Assembly: GCF_008017535.1 (NCBI RefSeq)
Contig: NZ_VRUA01000020.1
Location: forward strand, 1-60,493
Direction of reading: 5' to 3'
Length of the DNA stretch: 60,493 nucleotides
Origin: Ottowia flava
Lineage (GTDB): Bacteria > Pseudomonadota > Gammaproteobacteria > Burkholderiales > Burkholderiaceae_C
Shown here: one piece after another, positions 1 to 8,418 of the stretch
Position numbering within the stretch: the first letter of the stretch is position 1
How the letters are laid out: the number at the start of each line of letters is the position of its first letter
Position numbers and translations under genes: made by a program
The notes under the pieces: generated by a model
The model's database searches: none
Seen by the model: only the letters and a program-made list of their open reading frames with translations
Told to the model about the DNA's origin: nothing

Positions 1-41
1 CAGGCAGGTGAAAAACCGGGCGCACAAGTTTCCAACAAAAA

Positions 42-72
42 AATGCCAGTCAGCGGTTAACTGACTGGCATT
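42..72 (-). terminator. Intrinsic terminator, leftward
   Basis: A perfect 12-bp inverted repeat (AATGCCAGTCAG and its complement, 7-base loop) is followed on the minus strand by a run of seven T. It would end leftward transcripts, including any reading through the tRNA-Thr. Confidence 0.7.
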
Positions 73-124
73 GGCCCCACGGGGCGCTTTTTTTGCGTTG
101 CAGGCAGGGCGCGTGCCAAGCAAA

Positions 125-162
125 GAAAAAGCCCGCAAGTCTTGTGAACGTGCGGGCTTTTG
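125..162 (-). terminator. tRNA-Thr terminator
   Basis: The arms AGCCCGCA and TGCGGGCT are separated by about 16 bases and followed on the minus strand by five T. It lies 4 bases beyond the tRNA 3' end and is also flanked by T on the plus strand, so it may work both ways. Confidence 0.65.
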
Positions 163-165
163 GAG

Positions 166-241
166 TGGTGCCGACTGCCGGGATCGAACTGGCGACCTAC
201 GCGTTACGAGTGCGTTGCTCTACCAACTGAGCTAAGTCGGC
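166..241 (-). tRNA. tRNA-Thr (CGU)
   Basis: The minus strand reads a full cloverleaf: acceptor GCCGACT pairs with AGTCGGC, the D-arm contains AGTTGGTAGA, the anticodon loop is CTCGTAA (anticodon CGU, codon ACG), the T-arm contains GTTCGATCC, and CCA is encoded. The last anticodon-stem pair (position 31-39) appears to be an A-C mismatch. An intrinsic terminator follows directly. Confidence 0.95.
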
Positions 242-365
242 GAAAACCAGAACCCAAAATTATATACGAATCGAAAACCGCTTAGTGCAAGTTAAAGGGC
301 TTTGCCTTGGCGCCCGCCAATGCCGTCTAGACTGCCCGTTTACAACCAACCAAAGGAGAACCCGC

Positions 366-1283
366 ATGCTCAAGAACGACCACGTCCTGGACACCGCCGC
401 CTTGCTCGACGCGCGCGACGACCGCGCCGGCGGTGTGCCATCGCGCCGCCGGGCGATTCAGTTCGGCTTGGGTGTGGGGTATGCGGCGGCCACGCTACCG
501 GTCATGGCGCAGACTGCGATCAAGACATCGGCCGATGGATTGACCACGGGCGAGGTGACGATTGACGTGGCGGGCTTCAAGATGCCCGCCTACCGCGCAC
601 AGCCCGCGGGCAAGACGGGCCTGCCGGTGGTGCTGGTGCTGTCCGAAATCTTCGGCGTGCACGAATACATCGCCGACACGGCGCGCCGCTTCGCCAAGGC
701 GGGCTACCTGGCCATCGCGCCGGAGCTGTTCGTGCGCCAGGGCGACGCGCAAAGCTATGGCGAGATGGCCAAGCTGATGAGCGAGGTCATCTCCAAGGTG
801 CCCGACGCGCAGGTGCTGGCTGACCTGGACGCTACCGTGGCCTGGGCCGGTGCCAACGGCGGCGATGTCAACAAAGTGGGCGTCACCGGCTTCTGCTGGG
901 GCGGCCGCCAGACCTGGCTGTTTGCCGAGCACAGCCCCAAGGTGAAGGCGGGCGTGGCCTGGTACGGTCGCCTGGTGGGCGAGCAGAGCGCGCTGACACC
1001 CAAGAACCCGATCGACGGTGTGGCCAACCTGAAGGCGCCCGTGCTGGGGCTGTACGGCGGTGCCGACACCGGCATTCCGCTGGACACGGTCGACAAGATG
1101 AAGGCCGCGCTGAAAGCCGCCGCCGACAAGGGCAACGCCGCGGCCAAGGCGTCGGAATTCGTGGTCTACCCCGACGCGCCGCACGCTTTCCATGCCGACT
1201 ACCGGCCCAGCTACCGCAAGGCCGATGCCGAAGACGGCTGGAAGCGCGCGCTCGCGTGGTTCAAGGCGCACGGCGTGGCCTGA
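366..1283 (+). CDS. Dienelactone hydrolase family protein, Tat-exported
   Basis: An alpha/beta hydrolase of the dienelactone hydrolase (DLH) family, about 305 aa. The nucleophile is Cys in GFCWGG (about residue 177) and the catalytic His lies in PHAFH (about residue 273), as the family's Cys-Asp-His triad requires. The N-terminus carries RRRAIQ (residues 27-32) followed by a hydrophobic stretch ending in VMAQT, a twin-arginine-type signal, so the protein is probably periplasmic. This ATG was chosen because AAGGAGAA lies about 7 bases upstream; longer reading starts have no ribosome site. The native substrate is unknown; chlorocatechol-type dienelactone is only a family precedent, and no catechol pathway genes are adjacent. 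Confidence 0.88.
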   Translation: MLKNDHVLDTAALLDARDDRAGGVPSRRRAIQFGLGVGYAAATLPVMAQTAIKTSADGLTTGEVTIDVAGFKMPAYRAQPAGKTGLPVVLVLSEIFGVHEYIADTARRFAKAGYLAIAPELFVRQGDAQSYGEMAKLMSEVISKVPDAQVLADLDATVAWAGANGGDVNKVGVTGFCWGGRQTWLFAEHSPKVKAGVAWYGRLVGEQSALTPKNPIDGVANLKAPVLGLYGGADTGIPLDTVDKMKAALKAAADKGNAAAKASEFVVYPDAPHAFHADYRPSYRKADAEDGWKRALAWFKAHGVA

Positions 1284-1351
1284 AGCTGACCCGGTGCGAC
1301 CTGCGTCAGAGCGCACCCGGGTCCCTTGTCCAGAATCTTGAAGAAACAGGC

Positions 1352-1396
1352 CGCTGGCCCTACAGGGAGTTGCGCAGGCAGCTACTCAAAATATAG
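1352..1396 (+). repeat. 45-bp dispersed repeat, copy 1
   Basis: A near-full copy in the forward sense of the repeat family that ends in GCAGCTATCAAAA..ATAG: it has CGCTGGCCCTACAG, TGCGCAGGCAGCTA and a final ATAG. It lies between the DLH gene and the deaminase gene. Confidence 0.75.
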
Positions 1397-1528
1397 CTGA
1401 TGCCCGTGTGCGATGAGGCCGCCTTGACCGGCTGCGCTGACACACATGGTGCCAAACGCGGCGGTCGCCGCACACTGCTGGGTTAAGCATGGCCTGCAAA
1501 ACGCGTGGCCCCGCGCGACAATACTCGC

Positions 1529-2581
1529 ATGGCAGCCACCGTGACCCTCGACGACTTTTTGCTGCGCATGCCCAAGGTGGAACTGCATTGCCACCTGCTG
1601 GGCAGCGTGCGGCAACAGACCTTCACCGACCTTGTGTACCGCGCCAAGGCGCCGATCAGCGACGAGGAAATCACCGCCTTCTACACCCGCGGCGAAAAGC
1701 CGGTGGGCGTGCTGCGCGTGCTGCGTGCGCTGGACGCCTGGCTGCTGCGCACGCCGGACGACTTTCACCGGCTGGTGTACGAATACCTGAGCGATGCCGC
1801 GGCCGAGCAGGTGTGCTACGCCGAGTTCTTCTGGAACCCCACCGGCACCGCGCGCGAAGGCGGCCTGCCGTACGAGCGCGCGCTGCAAGGCATCCGCCGC
1901 GCGATCGCCGACGCCGAGCGCGACCACGGCATCGTTGGCCGACTGGTGCCGGCGATCGACCGCGAAGCCTCGCCCGAAGACGCGCTGGAGATGGTGCGCT
2001 GGGTGGTCGAACACCGTTGCGACGAAGCCATCGGCATCGGCATCGACTACCGCGAGAACGACCGCCCGCCCGAGCTGTTTGAGGCCGCGTACCGACTGGC
2101 CCGCACATCGGGCCTGAAGACCACCGCGCACGCCGGCGAATTCGGCATGCCCTGGACCAACGTGCAGACCGCGGTCGACGTGCTGAAGGTGGACCGCATC
2201 GACCACGGCTACACCGTGGTGGACGCGCCGGACTTCGCCGCGCGCTGCGCCGACCAGGGCATCCTGTTCACCGTGGTGCCGACCAATTCGTACTACCTGC
2301 GCACCCTGGCGCCCGAGCGCTGGGCGCTGGACCACCCGATCCGCCAAATGCCCGGCCTGGGCCTGCGCGTACACCCGAACACCGACGACCCAACGCTGCA
2401 CCACGTCACCCCGGCCAAGGCCTGGGGGATGATGGTGCGCGACTTCGGCTTCAGCGTGGCGGACCTGCGCGGCTTCATGCTGAACGGCCTGGACGGCGCG
2501 TGGATCGACGACAGCACGCGCCGCGACTGGCGCGCGCAGTTCACTGCCGAGTTCGACGATTTGGCCAAAAACATCGCCTAG
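1529..2581 (+). CDS. Adenosine deaminase family protein
   Basis: A zinc-dependent amidohydrolase of about 350 aa. The metal and catalytic residues of the adenosine/adenine deaminase fold are visible in order: HCH near residue 20, AHAGE, DHG, and TDD near residue 280. The family's usual CPTSN segment is VPTNSYY here, and the first motif is HCHLLGS instead of HCHLDGS, so the substrate may not be adenosine. An in-frame GTG 24 bases upstream is an alternative start; neither start has a clear ribosome site. It stands alone between a dispersed repeat and a Bug protein. Confidence 0.82.
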   Translation: MAATVTLDDFLLRMPKVELHCHLLGSVRQQTFTDLVYRAKAPISDEEITAFYTRGEKPVGVLRVLRALDAWLLRTPDDFHRLVYEYLSDAAAEQVCYAEFFWNPTGTAREGGLPYERALQGIRRAIADAERDHGIVGRLVPAIDREASPEDALEMVRWVVEHRCDEAIGIGIDYRENDRPPELFEAAYRLARTSGLKTTAHAGEFGMPWTNVQTAVDVLKVDRIDHGYTVVDAPDFAARCADQGILFTVVPTNSYYLRTLAPERWALDHPIRQMPGLGLRVHPNTDDPTLHHVTPAKAWGMMVRDFGFSVADLRGFMLNGLDGAWIDDSTRRDWRAQFTAEFDDLAKNIA

Positions 2582-2584
2582 CCG

Positions 2585-2620
2585 TTGCCCAGTCTGCGCA
2601 GACAGCTCCTTTTTTTATAG
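2585..2620 (+). repeat. 45-bp dispersed repeat, degenerate copy
   Basis: Carries the AGTCTGCGCAGACAGCT core and a final TATAG but an altered spacer with a run of T. It lies directly after the deaminase stop codon. Confidence 0.45.
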
Positions 2621-2630
2621 TCAATACACC

Positions 2631-3608
2631 ATGCAACGACGACTTCTTCTGACCGCCATTGGCGCCGCGACCCTGCTGGCCACGACCGCCCACGCGCAAC
2701 CCGCGTGGCCCTCGGCCAAGCCCATCACCATCATCGTGCCGTTCACCGCTGGCGGCAGCGTGGACACGACGGCGCGCCTGCTGGCCGAGCAGCTGACGCA
2801 GCGGCTGAAGCAGTCGGTCGTGGTGGACAACGTGGGCGGCGCGGGCGGCACCATCGGCGTGAACAAGCTCGTGCAGTCGGCGCCGGACGGTTACACGCTG
2901 GTGATGGGCGCGGACAGCCCCATCGCCATCGCCAAATTCGTCAACCCGGCCGGCGTGCGCTACGACCCGGCCAAGGACCTGGCGCCGGTGGCCATGGTCA
3001 ACACCGCGCCCATGGTGCTGGTGGCGCGCCCGGGCCTGCCGGTCAAGACGCTGGCCGACGTGGTCGCGCTGGCCAAGAAGGAGCCTGGCAAACTGAGCTA
3101 CGCCACGTCCGGCATCGGCACCGTGCTGCACCTGGGCATGGAGATGATGAAGCGCCAGGGCGGCTTTGACGTGACGCACGTGCCTTACCGCGGCGGCGCG
3201 CAGATCGCCACCGACGTGATCGGCAACCAGGTCGATCTGGCGATGCTGATCAGCGTCAGCGCAGCGCCGCACATCCAGTCGGGCAAGCTCAAGGGCATCG
3301 CCGTGACCAGCGCCAAGCGCCTGCCGATGCTGCCCGACGTGCCCACGGTGGCCGAAACGCCGGGCTTCAAGGGCTACGACGTGGTGTCATGGACCGGCCT
3401 GTTCGCGCCCGCGCGCACGCCCAAGGCGGTGGTCGACGCGATCAACCAGGCGGTCAACGCGGTGCTGGCGCAGCCCGAGATCCGCACCAAGCTGCAGGAG
3501 CAGGGCGCCGTGCCCGGCAATGGCAGCGCAGCCGAGTTCGGCCAGTTCGTCGCACGCGAGCAGCAGCGCTACGCGCAGGTCGTCAAGGCGGCGAACATCC
3601 GCGAATGA
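2631..3608 (+). CDS. Bug/TctC family periplasmic binding protein
   Basis: A solute receptor of the tripartite tricarboxylate (TTT) transport class, 325 aa. It has a Sec signal peptide (MQRRLLLT... ending AHAQ, about 22 residues), then the family signature PITIIVPFTAGGSVDTTARLL, here with the ligand-binding GGSVD segment, and later SYATSGIGT and HVPYRGGAQ. No TctA/TctB genes are adjacent, so it is an orphan receptor, as is common in Burkholderiales. The ligand cannot be predicted. Confidence 0.88.
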   Translation: MQRRLLLTAIGAATLLATTAHAQPAWPSAKPITIIVPFTAGGSVDTTARLLAEQLTQRLKQSVVVDNVGGAGGTIGVNKLVQSAPDGYTLVMGADSPIAIAKFVNPAGVRYDPAKDLAPVAMVNTAPMVLVARPGLPVKTLADVVALAKKEPGKLSYATSGIGTVLHLGMEMMKRQGGFDVTHVPYRGGAQIATDVIGNQVDLAMLISVSAAPHIQSGKLKGIAVTSAKRLPMLPDVPTVAETPGFKGYDVVSWTGLFAPARTPKAVVDAINQAVNAVLAQPEIRTKLQEQGAVPGNGSAAEFGQFVAREQQRYAQVVKAANIRE

Positions 3609-3667
3609 GCTGGCGCGGCGGGTGCGCAGATGCCCTGGTCGAATCGTCGATTTTTGAATGAAATACA

Positions 3668-3713
3668 GCGCTCGCCCTACGTGGGTCAGCGCTGGCAGCT
3701 ACTCATAATATAG
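3668..3713 (+). repeat. 45-bp dispersed repeat, copy 2
   Basis: Forward copy with GCGCTCGCCCTACG, then GGCAGCTACTCATAATATAG. It occupies the convergent gap between the Bug protein and the sulfurtransferase. Confidence 0.7.
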
Positions 3714-3737
3714 CGATGCTGCGCGCGCGCTGGGCGC

Positions 3738-4598
3738 TCAGCCGCGCGCCACGGGCAACTCGGGCCGACGGCTCCACTCGCTCCAGCTGCCGGCGTACAG
3801 CCCGGCGGGCGCGTAGCCGGCCAACTCCATCGCCAGCACGTTGGGCACGGCGCTGACGCCACTGCCGCAGTGGTGCACCGCGCCCGCCGCGTCGCGCCCG
3901 GCCAGCAGCGCGTCGAATTCCTGCTTGAGCTGCGCTGCCGGTTTGAAGAAGCCGTCGGCGCCCAGGTTGTCGCCAAACGGGCGGTTCAGCGCGCCGGGGA
4001 TATGTCCGGCAACGGGGTCCAGCGGCTCGGTCTCGCCGCGGTAGCGCGGGCCGCCGCGGGCGTCGATCAAGGTCTGCGTCGGCCGACCGAGCGCGGCCAC
4101 GATGTCGTCGGTATGCACCAGGCGGCGCAGCGGCTCGCCTAGCTGGAAGTTGCCTGGGGCGCGCGGCGCCGCGGGGCCGGATTCGGTCGCGCCACCCGCA
4201 GCAACCCAGGCCTGCAGGCCACCGTTCAGGACCGCCACGGCGTCGTGGCCGGCCCATTTGAGCATCCACCACAGGCGGCCGCAGTAGTTGGCGCCGTTGC
4301 GGTCGTAGGCCACCACCTGTGTGTCCTGATTCACGCCCAGCCGTTGCAGGGTCTGCGCGAACAGCTCCCGTTTCGGTAGCGGGTGGCGGCCGCCGTTGAC
4401 CGCGTCGGCCGGATCCTTGGCGCTCAGGTCGCGGTCCAGGTGGGCTTGCACGGCGCCGGCGATGTGCTGTTCGGCAAACATCGCATCGGCCTTGGTCGCA
4501 TCGGCCAGGTCAAAGCTGCAGTCCACCACCAGCAGCGGTGCGCTGCTGGCTTGCAGGGCTTTCAACTCGTCAACGGAAATCAGGTGGGTGTAGGGCAT
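3738..4598 (-). CDS. sseA: Sulfurtransferase (3-mercaptopyruvate/thiosulfate type)
   Basis: A two-domain rhodanese, about 286 aa, which transfers a sulfane sulfur from mercaptopyruvate or thiosulfate to an acceptor such as cyanide. The catalytic Cys lies in CGSGVSA (about residue 244), close to the CGSGVTA loop of SseA and unlike the CRxGx[R/T] loop of thiosulfate rhodaneses, so mercaptopyruvate is favoured. The first domain starts at LISVDELKAL. The start was placed at MPYTH because GGAAG precedes it by about 6 bases; upstream in-frame sequence is non-conserved. It is probably cytoplasmic. Confidence 0.85.
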   Translation of the reverse strand: MPYTHLISVDELKALQASSAPLLVVDCSFDLADATKADAMFAEQHIAGAVQAHLDRDLSAKDPADAVNGGRHPLPKRELFAQTLQRLGVNQDTQVVAYDRNGANYCGRLWWMLKWAGHDAVAVLNGGLQAWVAAGGATESGPAAPRAPGNFQLGEPLRRLVHTDDIVAALGRPTQTLIDARGGPRYRGETEPLDPVAGHIPGALNRPFGDNLGADGFFKPAAQLKQEFDALLAGRDAAGAVHHCGSGVSAVPNVLAMELAGYAPAGLYAGSWSEWSRRPELPVARG

Positions 4599-4950
4599 GT
4601 CGGCTTCCTTGGGTACGTGAACTGCGGTTGCCCCGAGCATAAAAGAAGGCCGCATGGCGTGCGGTCGCGCAGGTGCGGGACGGGATGTCTGGGCGAAGCC
4701 CAGGTTGACGTTGGCCCAGACATACCTGGAGCACACGAAAGCGACAGAAAGCCCCACACAGCCCAACGGTGAGTGCAAAACCTGCACGCTATTGCGCTAT
4801 TGCGGTTGTGGCCGGCGCGATTGAACGCCCGCTTCGGCTGAACTAGCTCCTTCTCAGCAAACGCCACAGCCGGACCTGCGCCGGCTGTCGGCCTTGTCCC
4901 CCTCCCGCAGGAGAGGGGAAGGCGCCGGAGGCGCCTCAGGGGTGAACCCT
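4599..4950. other. Intergenic spacer with a three-stem element
   Basis: A 352-bp gap between two leftward genes. I see no coding signal. The left part would hold the sulfurtransferase promoter; the right third is the structured repeat listed separately. Confidence 0.6.
4866..4945 (-). repeat. Three-stem post-stop element, copy A
   Basis: Three hairpins in a row: ACAGCCGG with CCGGCTGT (spacer ACCTGCG), CCCCTC with GAGGGG, and GGCGCC with GGCGCC, followed by CAGGGG. It begins 5 bases after the stop codon of the EamA gene on the minus strand. Copies with the same layout follow the stop codons of livH and the liv binding protein. Confidence 0.7.
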
Positions 4951-5838
4951 TCAATGATTTTCGGCTGGCGGGTTGGGCAGCGCCCGCGCACGCAGGAAGG
5001 TGGCCAGCATGCCGCTCAGGATGATGGTGGCCATGCCCACCCAGCCCAGCAGCGGGATCTGGTCGCCAAACAGGAACAGCCCGAACAGTGCCGCAAACAC
5101 GATGCCCGAGTACTGCAGGTTGGCCACGACCATGGTCGATCCGCGTGTGTAGGCGCGCGTCATGCACAACTGCCCCAGCGCGGCCAGCACGCCGATGGGT
5201 ATAAGCCACAGCGCCTGACGGGTGTTGAGCGGGTGCACGTCGAAGAACAGCATGGCAACGCCGCCCACCAGCGCGGCGCCGACCGAGAAATAGAACACGG
5301 TGCGCGCTTCGGGTTCGCCCATGCGGCCAAGCGCGGCCACCTGGATGTAAGCCAGCGCGGACATCAGGCCAGACATCAGCCCGATCAGGCCGGCGAAGAG
5401 CTGGTTCTGGTCCAGCGTGGGGCGCAGCATCATGACCACGCCGGCAAAGCTGGCCATCACCGCGAAGATCAGCGGGCCCTGGCGCCGGATCTCCGACAGC
5501 TTGCCCATCAGCAGCGTGCCGCCGACCAGAAAGGCGGCGACCCACACGCCGCTCATGTAGTTCAGCGTCATCGCCGTGGCCAGGGGTAGCCGGGCGATGG
5601 CGTAGAACCAGGCCGTGAGCGCCGCCACGCCGACGATGTTGCGCCACACATGCATCATCGGCACGCTGGTGCGCAGCGACACCTTGCGCGAACGCGCCAG
5701 CATCCACATGAAGACGATGCCGATCGCGCCGCGGTAGCAGACGATCTCCATCGGCCCGAAGTGGTCCGACGCGAACTTGATGCACACGCTCATCAGGGCA
5801 AAGAAGAGCGAGGCGGCGATCATCCAGGCGGCTTGCAT
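4951..5838 (-). CDS. EamA/DMT family transporter
   Basis: A membrane protein of 295 aa with about ten hydrophobic helices arranged as two EamA repeats, the layout of drug/metabolite exporters. The first helix starts at AAWMIAASLFFALM, and the helix-flanking segment PLATAMTLNYMS sits around residue 85, a position where family members often carry a conserved proline-rich segment. The likely role is efflux of a small metabolite across the inner membrane; the substrate is unknown. It lies upstream, in the same direction, of a sulfurtransferase, but a 352-bp gap argues against an operon. Confidence 0.85.
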   Translation of the reverse strand: MQAAWMIAASLFFALMSVCIKFASDHFGPMEIVCYRGAIGIVFMWMLARSRKVSLRTSVPMMHVWRNIVGVAALTAWFYAIARLPLATAMTLNYMSGVWVAAFLVGGTLLMGKLSEIRRQGPLIFAVMASFAGVVMMLRPTLDQNQLFAGLIGLMSGLMSALAYIQVAALGRMGEPEARTVFYFSVGAALVGGVAMLFFDVHPLNTRQALWLIPIGVLAALGQLCMTRAYTRGSTMVVANLQYSGIVFAALFGLFLFGDQIPLLGWVGMATIILSGMLATFLRARALPNPPAENH

Positions 5839-5885
5839 GGGGCGCGATTATCAGGCAAAAAAATGCCTGCGCCGCCCCATGGACC

Positions 5886-5911
5886 AGCGCAGGCTGCTAT
5901 GAATTGAATAG
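5886..5911 (+). repeat. 45-bp dispersed repeat, partial copy
   Basis: Only the GCGCAGGCTGCTATGAATTGAATAG end is present. It sits between the EamA start and the Rieske gene stop. Confidence 0.5.
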
Positions 5912-5916
5912 TAAAT

Positions 5917-7053
5917 TCAGGTCGTCAGCGTCATGCCCATGGCGCGGCGGTACCACTCGTGGAAGTGCTGCATGCCGTCTTCCATGGGGCTTTGGTAGGG
6001 GCCGACTTCGTTGTCGCCGCGCAGCATCAGGGCCTTGCGGCCGGCATCCATGCGCTCGGCGATCTCGTCGTCCTCGACGCAGGTTTCCATGTAGGCGGCG
6101 CGCTGCGCTTCGACGAATTCGCGCTCGAAGGCAACGATTTCCTCGGGGTAGTAGAACTCCACCATGTTCATGGTCTTGTCCACACCCATCGGGTACAGCG
6201 TGGACACCGTCAGCACGTGCGGGTACCACTCGACCATGATGTGCGGGTAGTAGGTCAGCCAGATCGCGCCGCGCGAGGGCAGGGCGCCGTTCTGGTAGTT
6301 CAGCAGCACTTCGTGCCACTTCTTGTAGATGTCCGAGCCGGGCTGGGCGAAGGTGGGCGCCACGCCGACGGTCTGCACCGAGTATTCGCGGCCGAACTGC
6401 CAGTTCAGGTCGTCACAGGTGACGAAGTTGCCCAGGCCAGGGTGGAACGGACCGACGTGGTAGTCCTCGAGGTAGACCTCGATGAAGGTCTTCCAGTTGT
6501 AGTTGCACTCGTGCAGCTCGACGTGGTCCAGCGCGAAGCCGTCGAACGACAGGTCGTGCGCGACGCCCATGCCGGCCAGGTCAGCGGCGATGTCACGGCC
6601 GTTGTCCTCGAACAGCAGACCGTTCCACTCGCGCAGGCGGTAGTTGTTCAGGTTCAGGCAGGGGTCGTGCTGGAAGTGCGGTGCGCCCAGCAATTCGCCC
6701 TGGGGCGAGTAGGTCCAGCGGTGCAGCGGGCACACGATGTTGCCGCCGGCATGGCCCTTGCCCTGGCCTTGCAGCGAACCGCGGCCCTTGAGCATGACCG
6801 CCTGTCGGTGGCGGCAGACGTTGGAGATCAGCTCCAGCCCGCCCTGGGCGTTGCGCACCAGCGCGCGACCCTCCGCCTCTTGCGGGAGGGCGAAGTAGTC
6901 ACCTGCGTTCGGCACGGACAGCGCATGGCCGACGTAGCGCGGACCGGACTCGAAGATGAGCCTCTGCTCGCGCTCGAGCAGCGCAGGGTCGAAATAGGAT
7001 GGGACGGAAAGTTGACTTGCCGCCTGCTGTAACTGAAGACTTAAATCAGACAT
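5917..7053 (-). CDS. Rieske non-haem iron oxygenase, alpha subunit
   Basis: The catalytic subunit of an aromatic-ring-hydroxylating or demethylating oxygenase, 378 aa. The [2Fe-2S] ligands are C80, H82, C108 and H111 (CRH ... CPLH). The mononuclear iron site is in EDYHVGPFHP (two His four residues apart) with NWKTFIE before it. The spacing between the two Rieske halves is 25 residues rather than about 16 because of a Gly-rich insert (GSLQGQGKGHAGG). No ferredoxin or reductase gene is adjacent, so the electron donor is elsewhere. The substrate is unknown; relatives include choline monooxygenase-like and phenylpropionate dioxygenase-like enzymes. Confidence 0.87.
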   Translation of the reverse strand: MSDLSLQLQQAASQLSVPSYFDPALLEREQRLIFESGPRYVGHALSVPNAGDYFALPQEAEGRALVRNAQGGLELISNVCRHRQAVMLKGRGSLQGQGKGHAGGNIVCPLHRWTYSPQGELLGAPHFQHDPCLNLNNYRLREWNGLLFEDNGRDIAADLAGMGVAHDLSFDGFALDHVELHECNYNWKTFIEVYLEDYHVGPFHPGLGNFVTCDDLNWQFGREYSVQTVGVAPTFAQPGSDIYKKWHEVLLNYQNGALPSRGAIWLTYYPHIMVEWYPHVLTVSTLYPMGVDKTMNMVEFYYPEEIVAFEREFVEAQRAAYMETCVEDDEIAERMDAGRKALMLRGDNEVGPYQSPMEDGMQHFHEWYRRAMGMTLTT

Positions 7054-7283
7054 GGTGTTCCGATGTTTAAGACTCCCCCTATGAAGGGGCAGGAAGTAAG
7101 CGCTTGGAATCCGAGGATATTGGGCGCGCGAAACCCCTGCTTTTGGGCAAGGGAACTTTTGATTTTAACCGAACAGCCGCATCCGATGCTGTGCCCAGTC
7201 AGCACATGAGAGCCGGATTTCGAGACGTTGTTCCGTGCCACTCGACGCGTGCCACCTAAAATAAGCCCTTTTGCGCAGATTGC

Positions 7284-7523
7284 ATGGCCAGAAAGACCGC
7301 CACCAGCGACACGCAGCCAGCCAGTTACGGCGATGCGGTCCAGCAGCTTGAACAGATCGTGTCGGGGCTCGAATCCGGACAGATGCCGCTGGAGGATCTG
7401 CTCACCCAGTACCAGCGCGGCACCGAATTGCTGACCTATTGCCGCGACCGACTCCGGGCCATCGAAGATCAGGTCAAGGTGCTGGACGAGTCGGGCGCGC
7501 TCAAGCCGTGGACGCTGGAATGA
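7284..7523 (+). CDS. xseB: Exodeoxyribonuclease VII small subunit
   Basis: 79 aa, the normal size for XseB, which binds XseA to form a nuclease that degrades single-stranded DNA. The helical family core [19 protein letters not shown] and [13 protein letters not shown] is intact. It is the first gene of xseB-ispA-dxs and its TGA overlaps the ispA ATG, a common bacterial arrangement. Confidence 0.95.
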   Translation: MARKTATSDTQPASYGDAVQQLEQIVSGLESGQMPLEDLLTQYQRGTELLTYCRDRLRAIEDQVKVLDESGALKPWTLE

Positions 7524-8416
7524 CGACATCGGATTTTGCGACCTGGTCGGACCAGGCATTGACGCGGGTCGAGCAGGCGCTGACCGATTGGGTGCCTGTG
7601 GACGCGCCGGCCGGCCTTGGCGAAGCCATGCGGTACGCGGTGCTGGACGGTGGCAAGCGGGTCCGCCCGTTGCTGGTGCTGGCGGCGGCCGATGCCGTTG
7701 AGGGTCATCCGGACGCTGCACTGCGCGCCGCCTGCGCGGTCGAGTTGATCCATGCCTATTCGCTGGTGCACGACGACATGCCGTGCATGGACAACGATGT
7801 GCTGCGCCGTGGGAAACCCACCGTGCACGTGCAGTTCGGCGAAGCCCAGGCGCTGCTGGCGGGTGACGCGCTGCAGGCGCTGGCGTTCGAGCTGCTCACG
7901 CCCGAACCGAGCGAGGTGCCGGCCTCCATGCAGGCGGAGCTGTGTCGCGCCCTGGCGCGCGCCGCCGGCGGTGCCGGCATGGCGGGCGGCCAGGCGATTG
8001 ACTTGGCCAGCGTCGGTCAGCCGCTGACCGAGGAAGCTCTGCGCCACATGCACATGCTCAAGACCGGCGCTCTGCTGGAGGGCAGCGTTCGGATGGGGGC
8101 TGCGTGCGCGCAGCAAGCCTTGAGCGCCGCGGCCCACGCCGGACTGGTGCGCTACGGCGCGGCGATGGGGCTGGCCTTCCAGGTAGTCGATGACATTCTG
8201 GACGTGACAGCCGATTCGATCGTGCTGGGCAAGACGGCCGGCAAGGACGCCGCTGCGGACAAGCCGACCTATGTATCCGTGCTTGGCCTCGACGCCTCAC
8301 GAGCGCTCGCAGCGAGGCTGGGCGACGAGGCGCAAAGCGCATTGGACGACAGCGATCTGGCGAATGTCGCCTACTTGAGGGCGCTGGCCGACCGCGTCGT
8401 GAACCGCAACAATTGA
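7520..8416 (+). CDS. ispA: Farnesyl diphosphate synthase
   Basis: A short-chain all-trans prenyl synthase, about 298 aa, which condenses isopentenyl diphosphate with dimethylallyl and geranyl diphosphate to give farnesyl diphosphate. The first Asp-rich motif is in [10 protein letters not shown] and the second in [20 protein letters not shown] is the usual substrate-binding segment. The start is the ATG that overlaps the xseB stop (ATGA), so translation is probably coupled. The product feeds ubiquinone, undecaprenyl and haem-side chains. Confidence 0.95.
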   Translation: MTTSDFATWSDQALTRVEQALTDWVPVDAPAGLGEAMRYAVLDGGKRVRPLLVLAAADAVEGHPDAALRAACAVELIHAYSLVHDDMPCMDNDVLRRGKPTVHVQFGEAQALLAGDALQALAFELLTPEPSEVPASMQAELCRALARAAGGAGMAGGQAIDLASVGQPLTEEALRHMHMLKTGALLEGSVRMGAACAQQALSAAAHAGLVRYGAAMGLAFQVVDDILDVTADSIVLGKTAGKDAAADKPTYVSVLGLDASRALAARLGDEAQSALDDSDLANVAYLRALADRVVNRNN

Positions 8417-8418
8417 CC

